Below the pieces are notes generated by a model, which had not been told where the DNA came from, did not search any database, and saw nothing but the letters and a program-made list of their open reading frames with translations. Both the position numbers and the translations under genes were made by a program. A stretch of 64,000 nucleotides of DNA. Source: Adlercreutzia muris. GTDB lineage: Bacteria; Actinomycetota; Coriobacteriia; Coriobacteriales; Eggerthellaceae. This document shows, piece after piece, positions 32,595-42,900 of the stretch (position 1 is the first letter of the stretch; every line of letters starts with the position of its first letter). The stretch lies in contig NZ_WAJS01000007.1 in NCBI RefSeq assembly GCF_008831045.1, positions 1-64,000 of the forward strand, given 5' to 3'.

Positions 32595-33797
32595 CTACTC
32601 GGCTTCCTCGTCGGCATGCACGCCGCAGTACTGGCTGCCCGGACGGGCATGGTTGCGGCAGCGCGCGCCGTCCTCGCCGACGAAGATGCAGAAGTCGTCG
32701 TCTTCCTCCACCTCGTCGATGAGCTCGTCGCTGACAAGGGAGCTTCCCTGGTAGCTTACCGGCTTGATGTCGATGTGCCAGCCGGTGAGGCGGGCGGCCA
32801 GACGCGCGTTCTGACCCTCCTTGCCAATGGCCAGGGACAGCTGGTCGTCGGGAACGACGACCGTGGCGTAGTTGTTATCCTCGTCGATGGTGACATGGTT
32901 CACCTTCGCCGGAGACAGCGCATTGGCCACGTACACAGCCGCGTCGGGGCTCCACTGGATGACGTCGACGCGCTCGTTGCGCAGCTCTTCCACCACCATG
33001 CGCACGCGGGAGCCCTTCGGGCCCACGCAGGCGCCCACCGGATCCAGGTTCGCCTCGCGCGAGAACACGGCCACCTTGGAACGGGCGCCGGGCTCGCGGG
33101 CCACCGACTTCACTTCCACGACGCCCTCGTAGATCTCGGGCACCTCGATCTCGAAGAGGCGGCGGATGAGGTCGGGGTGGGTGCGGGAGACCACGATGGA
33201 CGGGCGCGCCTGCTCGCCGCGGGCGCGGGGGCTGTCGGCGTTGGGATCGCGCACCTCGATGATGAGCACCTTCAGGCGCTGGTTGTGGCGGTAGTGCTCG
33301 TTGGCCGGGCGCTCGTTGCGCTCGCCGGGGTTGCGCTTGGCGTCGTAGTGGGGCAGCTCGGCCTCCACGCCATCGCGGATCTTGATGATGGTGAAGTCCG
33401 GCGTGCCCTGCAGCACGGTGCCGGTCACCAGATCGCCCACGCGGTTGCGGAACTCGTCGTAGATGGACTGGCGACCCGCCTCGCGCACCAGCGACGAGAT
33501 GACGCCCTTGGCGTTCTGGGCGGCGATGCGGCTCACATCGGCCGGGGTCACGTCGCGCTCCTCGAACTCGCTGTACTCGCCGGTCTCCTCATCGGGCTCG
33601 CCCACGGGCACGAGCTCGTAGACGTAGATCTTGCCGGTCTGGCGGTCGATGGTCACGCGCGCGTCCCACTCCAGGTCGAGAATGCGCTCGTAGCTCTTGG
33701 CGAGCGACTGCTCCAAGCGCTCGATGAGGTAGAACTCGTCGATCTTGCGCTCATGGGCCAGCGCCTGCAATGCCTCGATCAACTCTGAACTTGCCAC
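32595..33797 (-). CDS. nusA: Transcription termination/antitermination factor NusA with a Cys/His-rich C-terminal tail
   Basis: NusA binds RNA polymerase and nascent RNA and modulates pausing, termination and antitermination. The 400-aa protein has the N-terminal polymerase-binding domain ([20 protein letters not shown]), an S1 domain near 135-200, and two KH domains with [15 protein letters not shown] near 245 and [14 protein letters not shown] near 318. It lacks the acidic C-terminal repeats of E. coli NusA. Instead the last 35 residues carry C-x9-C-x10-C-x2-H ([27 protein letters not shown]), a zinc-finger-like pattern. Start GTG 33797 was chosen because AAAGGAAG precedes it and the conserved domain begins there. 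Confidence 0.95.
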   Translation of the reverse strand: MASSELIEALQALAHERKIDEFYLIERLEQSLAKSYERILDLEWDARVTIDRQTGKIYVYELVPVGEPDEETGEYSEFEERDVTPADVSRIAAQNAKGVISSLVREAGRQSIYDEFRNRVGDLVTGTVLQGTPDFTIIKIRDGVEAELPHYDAKRNPGERNERPANEHYRHNQRLKVLIIEVRDPNADSPRARGEQARPSIVVSRTHPDLIRRLFEIEVPEIYEGVVEVKSVAREPGARSKVAVFSREANLDPVGACVGPKGSRVRMVVEELRNERVDVIQWSPDAAVYVANALSPAKVNHVTIDEDNNYATVVVPDDQLSLAIGKEGQNARLAARLTGWHIDIKPVSYQGSSLVSDELIDEVEEDDDFCIFVGEDGARCRNHARPGSQYCGVHADEEAE

Positions 33798-33816
33798 TTT
33801 CTCTGTCTTCCTTTCC

Positions 33817-34287
33817 CTAAGAGCTGAAATCAACGGAGCCCTTGAGCCGGGCTCGTTTGATCTGGTCGTGCGGAATGGCCACGGTCTCGCCCTCCACGAT
33901 GAGGCGCACGGCCCCGTCGGAGAAGCCGGCCAGCTCGCCGGTGAACGAGCTGCGCCCCTCGATGGGCCCGCGGGTCTTCACGTTGGCGGTCTGCCCCGCA
34001 AAGCGGTTGAAGTGCTCGGCCGTGCGCAGGGGCCGGTCGATGCCCGGGGAGGACACCTCCAGCATGTAGGCGCCGGGAAACGGGTCCAGCTCGTCCATGA
34101 GATCGCCGATCCACGACTGGGTGCGGGCCAGCTCGTCGAAACTCACGCCGCCCTCCGCGTCGATGTACACGCGGATGGTGGGGGCCTTCTTCGACCCCAC
34201 GATCTCCACGGTGACGATCTCGACGCCCTCGGAGGCAGCGCGCGGCTCCATGGCATCCAAGAGCATCTGCTCCTTACCGGTCAGCAT
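33817..34287 (-). CDS. rimP: Ribosome maturation factor RimP
   Basis: RimP assists maturation of the 30S subunit. The 156-aa protein has the two family domains: an alpha/beta N-terminal half with VEIVTVEIVGSKKAPTIRVYID (about residues 20-43) and the LEVSSPGIDRPLRT motif near 84. A C-terminal Sm-like barrel ends in IPHDQIKRARL. AGGAGG-like sequence precedes ATG 34287. It is the first gene of the rimP-nusA-rnpM-infB-rbfA-DHH-truB-ribF operon, with an attenuator-like leader upstream. Confidence 0.94.
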   Translation of the reverse strand: MLTGKEQMLLDAMEPRAASEGVEIVTVEIVGSKKAPTIRVYIDAEGGVSFDELARTQSWIGDLMDELDPFPGAYMLEVSSPGIDRPLRTAEHFNRFAGQTANVKTRGPIEGRSSFTGELAGFSDGAVRLIVEGETVAIPHDQIKRARLKGSVDFSS

Positions 34288-34350
34288 GGGGCCTCCTTTC
34301 GCCTTCCGTTGCCTCTGCTGTCGGCTTCCGCGCCGGCCGTTTGGGGCCTA

Positions 34351-34396
34351 ACAACAAAAGAAAGCGGGACATGCCCACTTTCTCGAACGCGAAAGT
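34351..34396 (-). promoter_or_regulatory. Attenuator in the rimP-nusA leader: two mutually exclusive hairpins
   Basis: On the minus strand a 9-bp stem (34382-34374 with 34368-34360, one G-T pair) is followed by TTTTGTTGT, making an intrinsic terminator. Its 5' arm GAAAGT also pairs with ACTTTC just upstream (34396-34391), forming an alternative hairpin. The leader from the putative start near 34423 to rimP is about 136 nt. Autogenous control of nusA operons by NusA-stimulated termination is known in other bacteria; this is the natural hypothesis here. Confidence 0.55.
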
Positions 34397-34429
34397 ATGT
34401 CTGCGCGGCTCTTTGCGCAGTGTGCATTG

Positions 34430-34438
34430 TTTATACCA
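34430..34438 (-). promoter_or_regulatory. Extended -10 promoter of the rimP-nusA operon
   Basis: The minus strand reads TGGTATAAA, an extended -10 with one mismatch. No strong -35 is present at 17 bp. Confidence 0.6.
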
Positions 34439-34798
34439 CACCGGGCCAACCTTGGCCAGTATCGCCCGCAATTTCCCCATCCAAGGCCCAAAACTGCCGC
34501 CAGCGGGTGCAAGGCGGAAGGTGGCAGAGCGGCGGCCGCGAGCGCAGCGGACGGCGCAGCGCGGAGGGACGTCCCGAGACCGGGCGCCACCGTGGCAGCT
34601 GGCCGCGGGCGCAATACTATATATAGTAGCGGAGCCGTCCCGCCCTTGGCAGGGAGGCCGCTCCTCTTGGGATGACGGCTTTTTCTTGCGATGAGGTGGC
34701 CGAAGGTGTACACTCGGCCACAGTATGCTGACAGATCGGCAACGCTTCGTGTATCCAAGTGCGGGCGGGGCTGTGCTCACCGAGAGAAGGAGCAGAAC
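34439..34798 (+). other. Intergenic region upstream of the first giant surface protein
   Basis: Together with the rimP leader this makes a 511-bp gap with no gene. Bases 34440-34610 are GC-rich with no feature I can support. Bases 34615-34628 form a perfect palindrome TACTATATATAGTA in otherwise GC-rich DNA. A terminator-ended structured RNA (34633-34684), a perfect 8-bp dyad (34696-34703 with 34714-34721) and a -10-like TATGCT (34724-34729) follow. The surface protein gene then starts with AAGGAG 6 nt before its ATG. Confidence 0.6.
34615..34684 (+). ncRNA. Candidate small structured RNA or leader attenuator with palindromic promoter
   Basis: The palindrome TACTATATATAGTA can serve as a -10 region, placing a start near 34631. 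The RNA would fold into P1 (34633-34639 with 34674-34680) enclosing two small hairpins (CCC TTGGCA GGG near 34643-34654, and GAGG CCGCT CCTC near 34654-34666). P1 runs directly into a T-tract (34680-34684), so P1 doubles as a terminator stem. AGCGG at 34628-34632 can instead pair with CCGCT at 34659-34663, suggesting an alternative fold. No known riboswitch class was recognised. Confidence 0.4.
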
Positions 34799-37700
34799 AT
34801 GAAGGCGAATCCGAAGGGGCGTTTGCTGCGAGGAGCCCTCGCGGCCGTGCTTGCCTGGGGTCTGATGATGCCCACGGCGGCCCTGGCCGCGGGCAGCGAG
34901 AACAGCGAGACCCCCCATGACGCGGTAACTGAATTCTCCGAGGCTCCCCGCGAGGCCATCGTCCCCGACGGGAGCCCGGACGACCCGTCGGCCGCGGCCG
35001 ACGGCTCCCCCTCCCCCGCTCTCGCCACCCCCGCGAGCGCCCTTCCCGCCGCTGATGCGGCCCCGACAGCCGACTCGACCGATCGCCACCAGTTCGGTAT
35101 CACCGTCACCGGCGGCACTCCCGGCGTCGACTTCGAGTTCGAGGAAGTGGACTACGTCAGGCACGCCTTCGAGGGTTCGGGAACCCGTTCCGACAAGCTG
35201 CACAAACTCGTCATCAAGGGAACAGCCGAACTCACCCTGACCACCGACGGCTTCCCTACCGCCACGCAGAACGTCACCATCTGGGTGAACCCGGGCGTGC
35301 AGGCGAACATCACGTTGGACAACGTGAACATCGACTCTCCCATCCCCGTGCACATCGAGCGCAACCGCAACGACGACGGCACCACTGCCGAGCCCAAGAC
35401 GCGGCTTCATATCACCCTTGCCGAGAATTCCGACAACACCATTACGGCCACCGATGGTCAGCGCGGCGCGGGCATCCACTGCGGCGAGGGCACCGAACTG
35501 GTCATCGACGACCACATCCCCAACGTCACCACTGCCGGCGAGCCCATCAAGATGGAGCCCGCCAACTATCCGGGCAAGATTCCCGCCGGCACCACCTTCA
35601 TCGGCAACGACGGCGTGACCCGCACCGCCGGCACCGAAGATGGCGACGACCGCCTGTCCCTGCTCGAGAACGCCAACCGCAACCCCGACGGCTCCCTCAC
35701 CACGGGCAAGCTCACCGTGACGGGCAATACCCTGGAAGCCGCCATCGGCAGCGTGCAGTACGAGGATGCCGGCGATATGACCTTCAACGGCGGCATCATC
35801 ACCACCCATGCCCGCGGAGCCGGCAACGGCAGCGCCTACACCGCCTCCATCGGCGGCGGCAGCTGCGGAAGCGGCGGCACCATGACCTTCAACGGCGGCG
35901 TCATCGAGAGCTGGACCTCCTACCACGGCGCCTCCATCGGCGGTGGCGGATGGGCCGTATGCGCCAAGTCGGGGGCCTACCATTTCGAGGACACCCTGCC
36001 CAACAAACTCGTCTACACGAGCCAGGGAAGCCCCGACACCGTCGCCCCCGAAAGCAAAACCTGGGCCGGCGACATCTACATCAACGGCGGCGTGCTGAAG
36101 CCCCACTCCGACAAGCACGGCAACGCCATCGGCCAGGGTTGCTGCTCCTGGAACGAGGGGCACGAAATCGTCATCGCCGGCGGCACGGTGCTCCCCGACA
36201 CGAGCAGGGCAGAGGCTGATAAAACCAATCCAAAGCCCCTCACCTCCTGCGTCTCCATGGCCATCGGTGCCCAGGGCGGGGCCGTCAGCGTCATCGGCGG
36301 CTCCGTGCGCATCGGCGATGTCAACGGCAGCAAGGAGCTGTTCCAGGCCTTCATCAACGGCGACCACAGCTACGACTCCGCCTTTGGTGTGTGGCCTGTG
36401 GACACCAACCGCACGGACAATCCGGCCGTGTCCATGATCGCCATCGACCTGTCCGCCGAGGTCATCAAGAAGGACGAGGCCGGCAAACCCATCACCGACG
36501 GCAACAACGCCATCATCGACTGGGAGCTCACCGTGGCGGGCGAGCCCTACGAGTACGGCGCGCCCGCCCAGTTCACCGACGGCAAGCTGTACCTGTGGCT
36601 GCCGCCCGCGGCCACCGAGAAGCAGGTGTCGGTCACCTTGTCCTACCTGGACGAGAACGGCAAGGTGCAGAAAGTAAACCCCCTGTTCCGCAACCCCGGC
36701 GAGGGCGACATCCTGAAGCGCTACGTCGACTTCGAGCTGCCCGCCCAGTACACCGACAAGCTGACGAAGTACTATGACGGCACCCCCTTCGCCGCCTACG
36801 ACCTGGACGATAAGGACAACTGGATCACCACCGACGAGGAGCTCCCGAAGGTGCTGAACATGAAGAGCGCCGTCTCCTACAAGTACCAGCGCTTCACCAA
36901 GCGCCCCGCCTTCGAGGGCGACGAGAGCTCCCAGGCCATCGGCCCGGAGGTGAGCACCGGCAACGACATGCCCTCGGATGTGGGCACCATGAAGTTCACG
37001 ATGATCTCCACCCAGTATTCCAATTCCGACGACCCCGCCCTGGCCGGCTTCCGCGAAAGCTACTGGGGGCATCGTGCCATCGGCTGGTGCGACATCATGC
37101 CCATCGGCTCGAAGGTGTCCCTCATCAACGCCGAGTGGGTCGACGACAAGGCCCCCGGCACCGAGCACCACAACTCCGATCTGGAGCTGGCCCTGCATGC
37201 CACCATCGATCGCGCCGACACCCAGCCCGACGGCAAACCCACCCAACCCACGTGCAAGGCCCCTGAGGGCTATGTGCAGCTGTACATGGACGGCAACAAG
37301 GTAGGCGACCCCATCGAGATCGTCTTCCCCGAGGCTGCCGCCCCGACCACCCGCGCGGCCCTGACGAGCGCCGTGGCGACCCTGGCAGCCGGCGACGGAG
37401 CCGACAGCGGCGACGCCGATGGCGACAAGCCTGCCCCCAATGCCCGCCGCGTCGACAACGGCAAGGGCGGCTCCTATACCGACTTCACCTACACCTTCAA
37501 GCCCTCCGACGCCGACTTCCTCGTACCCGATGCCACCACCGACGGCAAGCACGTGGTATCGGTGCAGTACCTCCCCCCCGACCACGAGGACGTGGCCGAT
37601 CTGGGCAGCACGGCCCCGGCCAACTACCTGGAGAGCGTGAACCCCGCCGACAACCCCGAGGACGCCCCCAAGGCCGAGGTGGCCATCGACCCCATCGACC

Positions 37701-39901
37701 CGAACCCCACGGTGGACCTGCCCGCCGACCCCGATGCCGATCCAGACAAGTCGCAACCCTCCCTGGACACCGACTACGACAATCCCGAGGCCGACAAGCC
37801 CGGCGCCGACCCCGCCAAGCCCGGCGACAAGACCTATCATGGCAATCTGAACCTTATCTACGAGAAGCCCACCCCCGGCGCCGACGAGAACCCCGGGGCC
37901 GTGGACATCAAGATCAAGACGCCCTCTTCCGGTGCCATCACCGTCACCACGGCCGACGGCACCATCGTTGAGGCCGAGGTCGTGACCGACGAGAACGGCA
38001 ACCCCGTGCGCGACGACGACGGCAATATCACCGTGCGGGTGAACCCCGAGGGCGTGGGCAAGACCGAGCTCGTCATCAAGCAGGAGCCCAACGGTGCCTA
38101 CACGGGCACCACCTTCGAGTACGACGTGACCGTGAAGGCTGACCCCTCCATCGCCCCGGCCCCGGCCGTGACCAAGGTGGCCGAGAACCTCACCCATCCG
38201 AACGGCCCCACCCAGCCCGGCGATCGCATCCGCTACACCGTCACCGCATCGAACAGCGCCGCCGGCTCCGCTTGGAACAACGTGGTGGTCACCGACGATC
38301 TGCCCGCCTGCCTCGATCTGGTAGAGGACACCGTGTTCCTGAAGAATGCCGCCGACGGCTTCAACAAGAAGCTCTCCGCCGCCACGGGCACCCCCAAGCT
38401 CGGCGAGTACGGGCTCGGCACAGCGGGTGTCGACGGCAAGCGCACTCTCACCGCCCCCGCCGGCACCGTCTGGGGCGCCGCAAGCGCCGTTCTCACCTTC
38501 GAGTGCACGGTCAAGCAGGGCATAACCGGCCGCGACGAGGCGGCAGCGCCCCTGGCCAACACCGCCGAGGCGGAGGGCACCCGCGACCACCCCACCGACC
38601 CCAAGGGCGACCAGCAGCCGGTGGATCCTGTGGAATCGAAGCCGGCCGTGCCCGAGGGCGGCGACACCGTGGCCCCGGCCGATCCGGCCGAGGGGGCTCT
38701 TGCCCTGAGCAAGGCCGTGGAGAACACGACGAGCCCCGACGCCAAGGTCACGCGTCTCGGCGACGTGCTTCGCTACACCATTACCGTGAAGAACACCGGA
38801 GATGCGGGCAGCTGCCTTGTGAACGCCGTCATCTCCGACCCGCTACCCACGGGCCTGGAGCCGGTGCCCAACAGCTGGCGGCTGACGCTGCCCGGCGCCG
38901 ATAAACCCGTCGAGCTGACGGATGACCTCTACGACAGCGCGTCTCGCACTGTGGCCGTCTTCGCCGGCAACCTCTGGGGCGGCGAGGAGGCCACCCTCAC
39001 CTTTGAGTGCACCGTGACCGACGAGGCCCTGGGCGCCGACATTGCCAACGTGGCCGCTCTCACGGGCACCGTGCCATCCCAGACGCCCGATGTGGACGTG
39101 AGCGATGAAACGCCGGGCGCACCCGCACCCGCACCCAAACCTGACGATCCCGCACAAGCAGAGAACCCGCCGGTAGAGCCCCCCGTAGTCATCCCCAACG
39201 ACCCGGCCGACGGCGACGTGAGGGTGGCCAAGACCGCCGAGAACGCCACGAGCGCCGACGGCAAGACCCGGGTGGGCGACACCGTGCGCTACCGCATCGT
39301 GCTTGCGAACGACGGCCCGGGCACCGGCTGGATGGACGCCGTGATACGCGACGACGTGCCCCGCGGCCTGGAGCCGGTGAGCGAGAGCATCCAGATGACC
39401 CTGGCCGACGGCACGGTCGTCCCCGTTTCCGACGAGGCCTACGACGAGAAGACGCGGCGGCTGTCCGTGTCGGCCGGGCGCCTCTACGGGGGCCAGGAGA
39501 TCGCGCTCGCGTTCGACGCCCTCGTCACCGAGGAGGCCGTGGGGGCCGACATCGGCAACGTGGCCCAGGCCCTGGGCACGCTGCCCTCCCAGTGGGACCC
39601 CGACGCCGACGGGGGCTTCCCCGCCGCCGGCGAGCCCTTCGACCCGCCCGCGGACTGGGAGGCCTTCGACCGCGCGAGCGAGCGCGTCGAGTCCGCGGCC
39701 GTCTACCCGCCCGGCACCAATGAGAAGGGCGGCGTGATCCCGGCCGAGGGCGGGCCCGGCGAGGGCACCACCATCCGCGCCAAGCGCCTCGCCCAGACCG
39801 GCGACGAGCTGGCGGCCGGCTTCGCCCTGGGGGCCGGGGCGGCCCTCGCGGCGGGCACCGCCCTCCTCCTCGCCCGCCGACGCCTGCGCCGCGCCCGCTA
39901 A
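34799..39901 (+). CDS. Giant cell-wall-anchored surface protein 1 (beta-helix region, DUF11-like repeats, LAQTG anchor)
   Basis: This 1700-aa predicted adhesin or surface scaffold begins with a signal peptide (basic MKANPKGRLLRG, hydrophobic core, AALAAGS cleavage region). Residues about 100-580 contain a glycine-rich repeat pattern (TFNGGIITT, IGGGSCGSGGTM, INGGVLKP, IAGGTVLP) typical of right-handed beta-helix or Cthe_2159-like carbohydrate-binding proteins. A middle part (about 580-1110) has Asp/Pro-rich linkers. Three DUF11-like repeats start near residues 1119, 1300 and 1474. The tail has KRLAQTGDE (LAQTG at 1664-1668), a hydrophobic helix and RRRLRRAR. No ligand is known. Antisense frames inside are shadows. 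Confidence 0.88.
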   Translation: MKANPKGRLLRGALAAVLAWGLMMPTAALAAGSENSETPHDAVTEFSEAPREAIVPDGSPDDPSAAADGSPSPALATPASALPAADAAPTADSTDRHQFGITVTGGTPGVDFEFEEVDYVRHAFEGSGTRSDKLHKLVIKGTAELTLTTDGFPTATQNVTIWVNPGVQANITLDNVNIDSPIPVHIERNRNDDGTTAEPKTRLHITLAENSDNTITATDGQRGAGIHCGEGTELVIDDHIPNVTTAGEPIKMEPANYPGKIPAGTTFIGNDGVTRTAGTEDGDDRLSLLENANRNPDGSLTTGKLTVTGNTLEAAIGSVQYEDAGDMTFNGGIITTHARGAGNGSAYTASIGGGSCGSGGTMTFNGGVIESWTSYHGASIGGGGWAVCAKSGAYHFEDTLPNKLVYTSQGSPDTVAPESKTWAGDIYINGGVLKPHSDKHGNAIGQGCCSWNEGHEIVIAGGTVLPDTSRAEADKTNPKPLTSCVSMAIGAQGGAVSVIGGSVRIGDVNGSKELFQAFINGDHSYDSAFGVWPVDTNRTDNPAVSMIAIDLSAEVIKKDEAGKPITDGNNAIIDWELTVAGEPYEYGAPAQFTDGKLYLWLPPAATEKQVSVTLSYLDENGKVQKVNPLFRNPGEGDILKRYVDFELPAQYTDKLTKYYDGTPFAAYDLDDKDNWITTDEELPKVLNMKSAVSYKYQRFTKRPAFEGDESSQAIGPEVSTGNDMPSDVGTMKFTMISTQYSNSDDPALAGFRESYWGHRAIGWCDIMPIGSKVSLINAEWVDDKAPGTEHHNSDLELALHATIDRADTQPDGKPTQPTCKAPEGYVQLYMDGNKVGDPIEIVFPEAAAPTTRAALTSAVATLAAGDGADSGDADGDKPAPNARRVDNGKGGSYTDFTYTFKPSDADFLVPDATTDGKHVVSVQYLPPDHEDVADLGSTAPANYLESVNPADNPEDAPKAEVAIDPIDPNPTVDLPADPDADPDKSQPSLDTDYDNPEADKPGADPAKPGDKTYHGNLNLIYEKPTPGADENPGAVDIKIKTPSSGAITVTTADGTIVEAEVVTDENGNPVRDDDGNITVRVNPEGVGKTELVIKQEPNGAYTGTTFEYDVTVKADPSIAPAPAVTKVAENLTHPNGPTQPGDRIRYTVTASNSAAGSAWNNVVVTDDLPACLDLVEDTVFLKNAADGFNKKLSAATGTPKLGEYGLGTAGVDGKRTLTAPAGTVWGAASAVLTFECTVKQGITGRDEAAAPLANTAEAEGTRDHPTDPKGDQQPVDPVESKPAVPEGGDTVAPADPAEGALALSKAVENTTSPDAKVTRLGDVLRYTITVKNTGDAGSCLVNAVISDPLPTGLEPVPNSWRLTLPGADKPVELTDDLYDSASRTVAVFAGNLWGGEEATLTFECTVTDEALGADIANVAALTGTVPSQTPDVDVSDETPGAPAPAPKPDDPAQAENPPVEPPVVIPNDPADGDVRVAKTAENATSADGKTRVGDTVRYRIVLANDGPGTGWMDAVIRDDVPRGLEPVSESIQMTLADGTVVPVSDEAYDEKTRRLSVSAGRLYGGQEIALAFDALVTEEAVGADIGNVAQALGTLPSQWDPDADGGFPAAGEPFDPPADWEAFDRASERVESAAVYPPGTNEKGGVIPAEGGPGEGTTIRAKRLAQTGDELAAGFALGAGAALAAGTALLLARRRLRRAR
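39371..39900 (+). repeat. 3' segment shared at DNA level with the second surface protein gene
   Basis: From 39371 the DNA matches 44189 onwards almost base for base for about 83 bp (two differences seen). High identity resumes over the last 190 bp, which encode the NEKGGVIPAE region and the anchor. Upstream parts of the two genes are much more diverged, suggesting gene conversion or selection at the 3' ends. Confidence 0.7.
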
Positions 39902-39970
39902 ACGACCCCTCGGGGCTTCTGCCATTCCCCCAACCGGCGGGAGCCCCTCGACATACCAAGGAGATGCACC

Positions 39971-42900
39971 ATGACGAGAAGAGCCCTAAGACCCCTGCGA
40001 GCGGCCCTGGCTGCCGTGCTCGCCTGCGGCCTCATGCTTCCCACGGGCGCCCTGGCCGCCGAGGCCAGGGCTGGCGAAGCCGCCTCCGCGGCAGCAATCT
40101 CCCTGGCCGATGCCACCACCGCCTTCGCAACCGGCGGAGAAGGCACCGCAGTCATCGCCTCTGAAGAAGGACCTACGGCTTTCCCGCTCGACGCGACAGC
40201 GCAAGCGGCGGTCGCTCCAGGAGCCGGTTCGTTCACCATCGCCGACTTCACCATCTGGGGAGTGGACGGCGACACGGTGACCGCCGGCGACTTCGCCTAC
40301 GACGAGGCAGCGAAGACCCTCACCGTTAACACGGATAAGCACTTCGCCATCCGAAACTCCGACCAGATCGCCGACGCCCAGGGCTGGCCGGCGGCGAAAT
40401 CAGCGGTGGGCATCCTTATCCCTGCCGAACGTGACGCGCACATCACCTTGGCCGGCATCGGCATTCTGGGGAAGGCGCCCCTCGACTTGGAAACAGGAGC
40501 CTCCTGCTCTCTGGTGCTCGCCGACGGAACGAAAAACATCTTCCAGGCCAATTATCCCAGCGGCGATGCCACCACCGACAATCGCGCCGTGCTTCATTGC
40601 GGCACTGGATCGTCCCTCTCCATCGATGACGCCGTGGCCAATCGCACGGACAAGGGCACGCTCATAACTCCCGTCGACGGCCTCATGCCGAAGAATCCCG
40701 ATCTCGACCCCGACGACCCCGCTGCCCTCGAGCCCTATCATCTTGAGAACGGCACGGAGGTGCAGGTGGGCGATCCGCTCACGAAGATGGACGGCGCCAA
40801 TCCCGGCGAGCTGCACGCCGAGCACGTCGGCAACGGCATGGGGGCGGCCATCGGCTCGCCCTATGGCGAAGCAGGCGGCAACATCACCATCAACGGCGGC
40901 ATCATCACCGCCATCGGAGGCCGCAACGACCGATCGGGTTCGGGCACCCACGACTGGGCGGCGGGCATAGGGTCGGCCGGCCCGGAAGGCGCCGACGGCA
41001 CCGGTCCCGACGAGTGGATCACCATTAACGGAGGCCGCGTTGCCGCACAGGGCGCCTACCACGGCCCCGGCATCGGAGGCGGCCCCGTGCAAGCGAAGAC
41101 CGGGAACATCCGTATCAACGGGGGCTACGTCATCTCGAATGGCGGCGACCACGGCCGCGGCTTCGGCACCGGCTGCGACGGCGGCAACAGCTCAGAATAC
41201 GAGATTATCCTCACGGGCGGCACGCTGTTGCCCACCGGAGGCCGCGCCTACAAGCCCGCCGACATCGGAGCGCCGGGCGCCAAGGTGACCATAACCGGCG
41301 GCTCTATCGGCAACAGCCTGGGGGCGGGCTCCTTCATCTTCGACGGCACCGCCACCAACGACCAGGGCGAACCCATCAAGATGGTGGAGATCGACCTCAC
41401 GAGCGATGTGGGCGCCGAAACCTACGCGCTCACCGATTGGCAGCTGAAGGTAGACGGCAAAGAGTACGACTACGGCGCCCCGGCCGAGTTCGACAAGGGA
41501 CACCTGTACCTGTGGCTGCCCGAGCAGGTCATCCAAAACAGCGAGATCACCGTCGACTTCACCTACCTGAATACCGACAAGCTGGACGAGAACGGCAAGC
41601 CCACCGAGATCACTCCTCTCCCCCTCTTCCGGCCGCCCGGAACCGGCACCGACGGCAAGCTGCGCCGCTACGCCGACTTCGAGTTGCCCCCGGAGTACCT
41701 GGACAAGTTGAGAAAGTACTACGACGGCACGGAGTTCGAGGCCTACACCATCAGTGCCACCCACACGCTGCCCACCCTGGAGGAGATCGGCAAGGACCCG
41801 GACACGGGCGAGCCGATCTACCGCGAGCTCACCAACGGCGACGCCGTCACCTACAAGTACCAGCTGTTCGACCGCCTGCCCGGCGGCGACACGGAGCCCC
41901 AGGCCATCGGACCCGAAGTGGACAGCGACAAGGACATGCCCACGGACGCGGGCATCATGAAGTTCACCATGACCTCCACGGAATTCTCGAACACCGAGGG
42001 CTTCAAGGAGAGCTACTGGGGCCACCGCGCCACGGGCTGGTGCGTCATCGAGCCCACGAACTCCGCCGTGGCCCTCGTTGAGGCCCAATGGGTGGAAGAC
42101 TCGGCCCCCGGCGAAGAGCACCACGACTCCGACAAGGAGCTTCAGGTAAACGCCCGCATCAGCCGCGCCAAGACCGACCCGGTCGGCGTGGCCACCAAGC
42201 CCACCTGCGCCGCACCGGAGGGCTACGTGCAGCTGTTCGTGGACGGCGAGGCTGTGGGAGAGCCCATCGAGATCCTCTTCGAGGACAAACCCGTCACCAC
42301 CCGGGCCGCCACCGAGGCCGGCAAGAAGAACGCCGAGCGCAAGGGCGACGACACCACGGGCCATTACACCGATTTCACCTACGTGTTCAAGCCCTCCGAC
42401 GCCGACTTCCTCGTACCGGACGCCACCGGCGACGGCAAGCACGAGGTGTCGGTGCAGTACCTGCCGCCGAAGAGCGGCGACACGGCCCCGGCCAACTACC
42501 GGGAGAGCGTGAACCCCGCTGACGACCCGGAGAGCGCCCCGAGCGATACTGTGGCCATCAACCCCATCGACCCGAAGCCGTCGATCACCCCCGACGATCC
42601 CTCCAACCCCGCCGGTACCGAGATCGAGGTGAATCCCGACCCGAAGCCCGCCGACCCCTCCAAGCCGAGCACCACCGTGTACACCGGCACCATCGAGGCT
42701 ATCTACCAGGAGCACGGCGAGGACGAGCCGAACCCCGGCCGCGTGACCCTGAAGCTGGATACCCCCTCTTCCGGCCCCATCACCGTGACCACTGAGGACG
42801 GGCGCATCATCACCGCCGATGTCGTGCGGGACGACGAGGGCAACCCCGTGCGCGATGCCGATGGGAAGATCACCCTGGTCGTCGATCCCGAGGCCATCGG

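Noticed and set aside
29511-33788. A 1425-codon plus-strand open frame opposite infB and nusA
   Set aside because: The minus strand encodes clear IF-2, RnpM and NusA. The opposite frame is a His/Leu/Gly/Val-rich shadow produced by high-GC codon use, with no recognisable domain.
34630-34684. A known riboswitch class (c-di-GMP, SAM, preQ1, guanidine, fluoride) in the surface-protein leader
   Set aside because: None of the conserved sequence blocks I know for these classes is present; only the secondary structure is suggestive.
34274-38590. A 1438-codon minus-strand open frame opposite the first giant surface protein
   Set aside because: It is Gly/Val/His-rich, lacks motifs and a ribosome binding site, and mirrors the plus-strand gene, which has a signal peptide, DUF11-like repeats and anchor.
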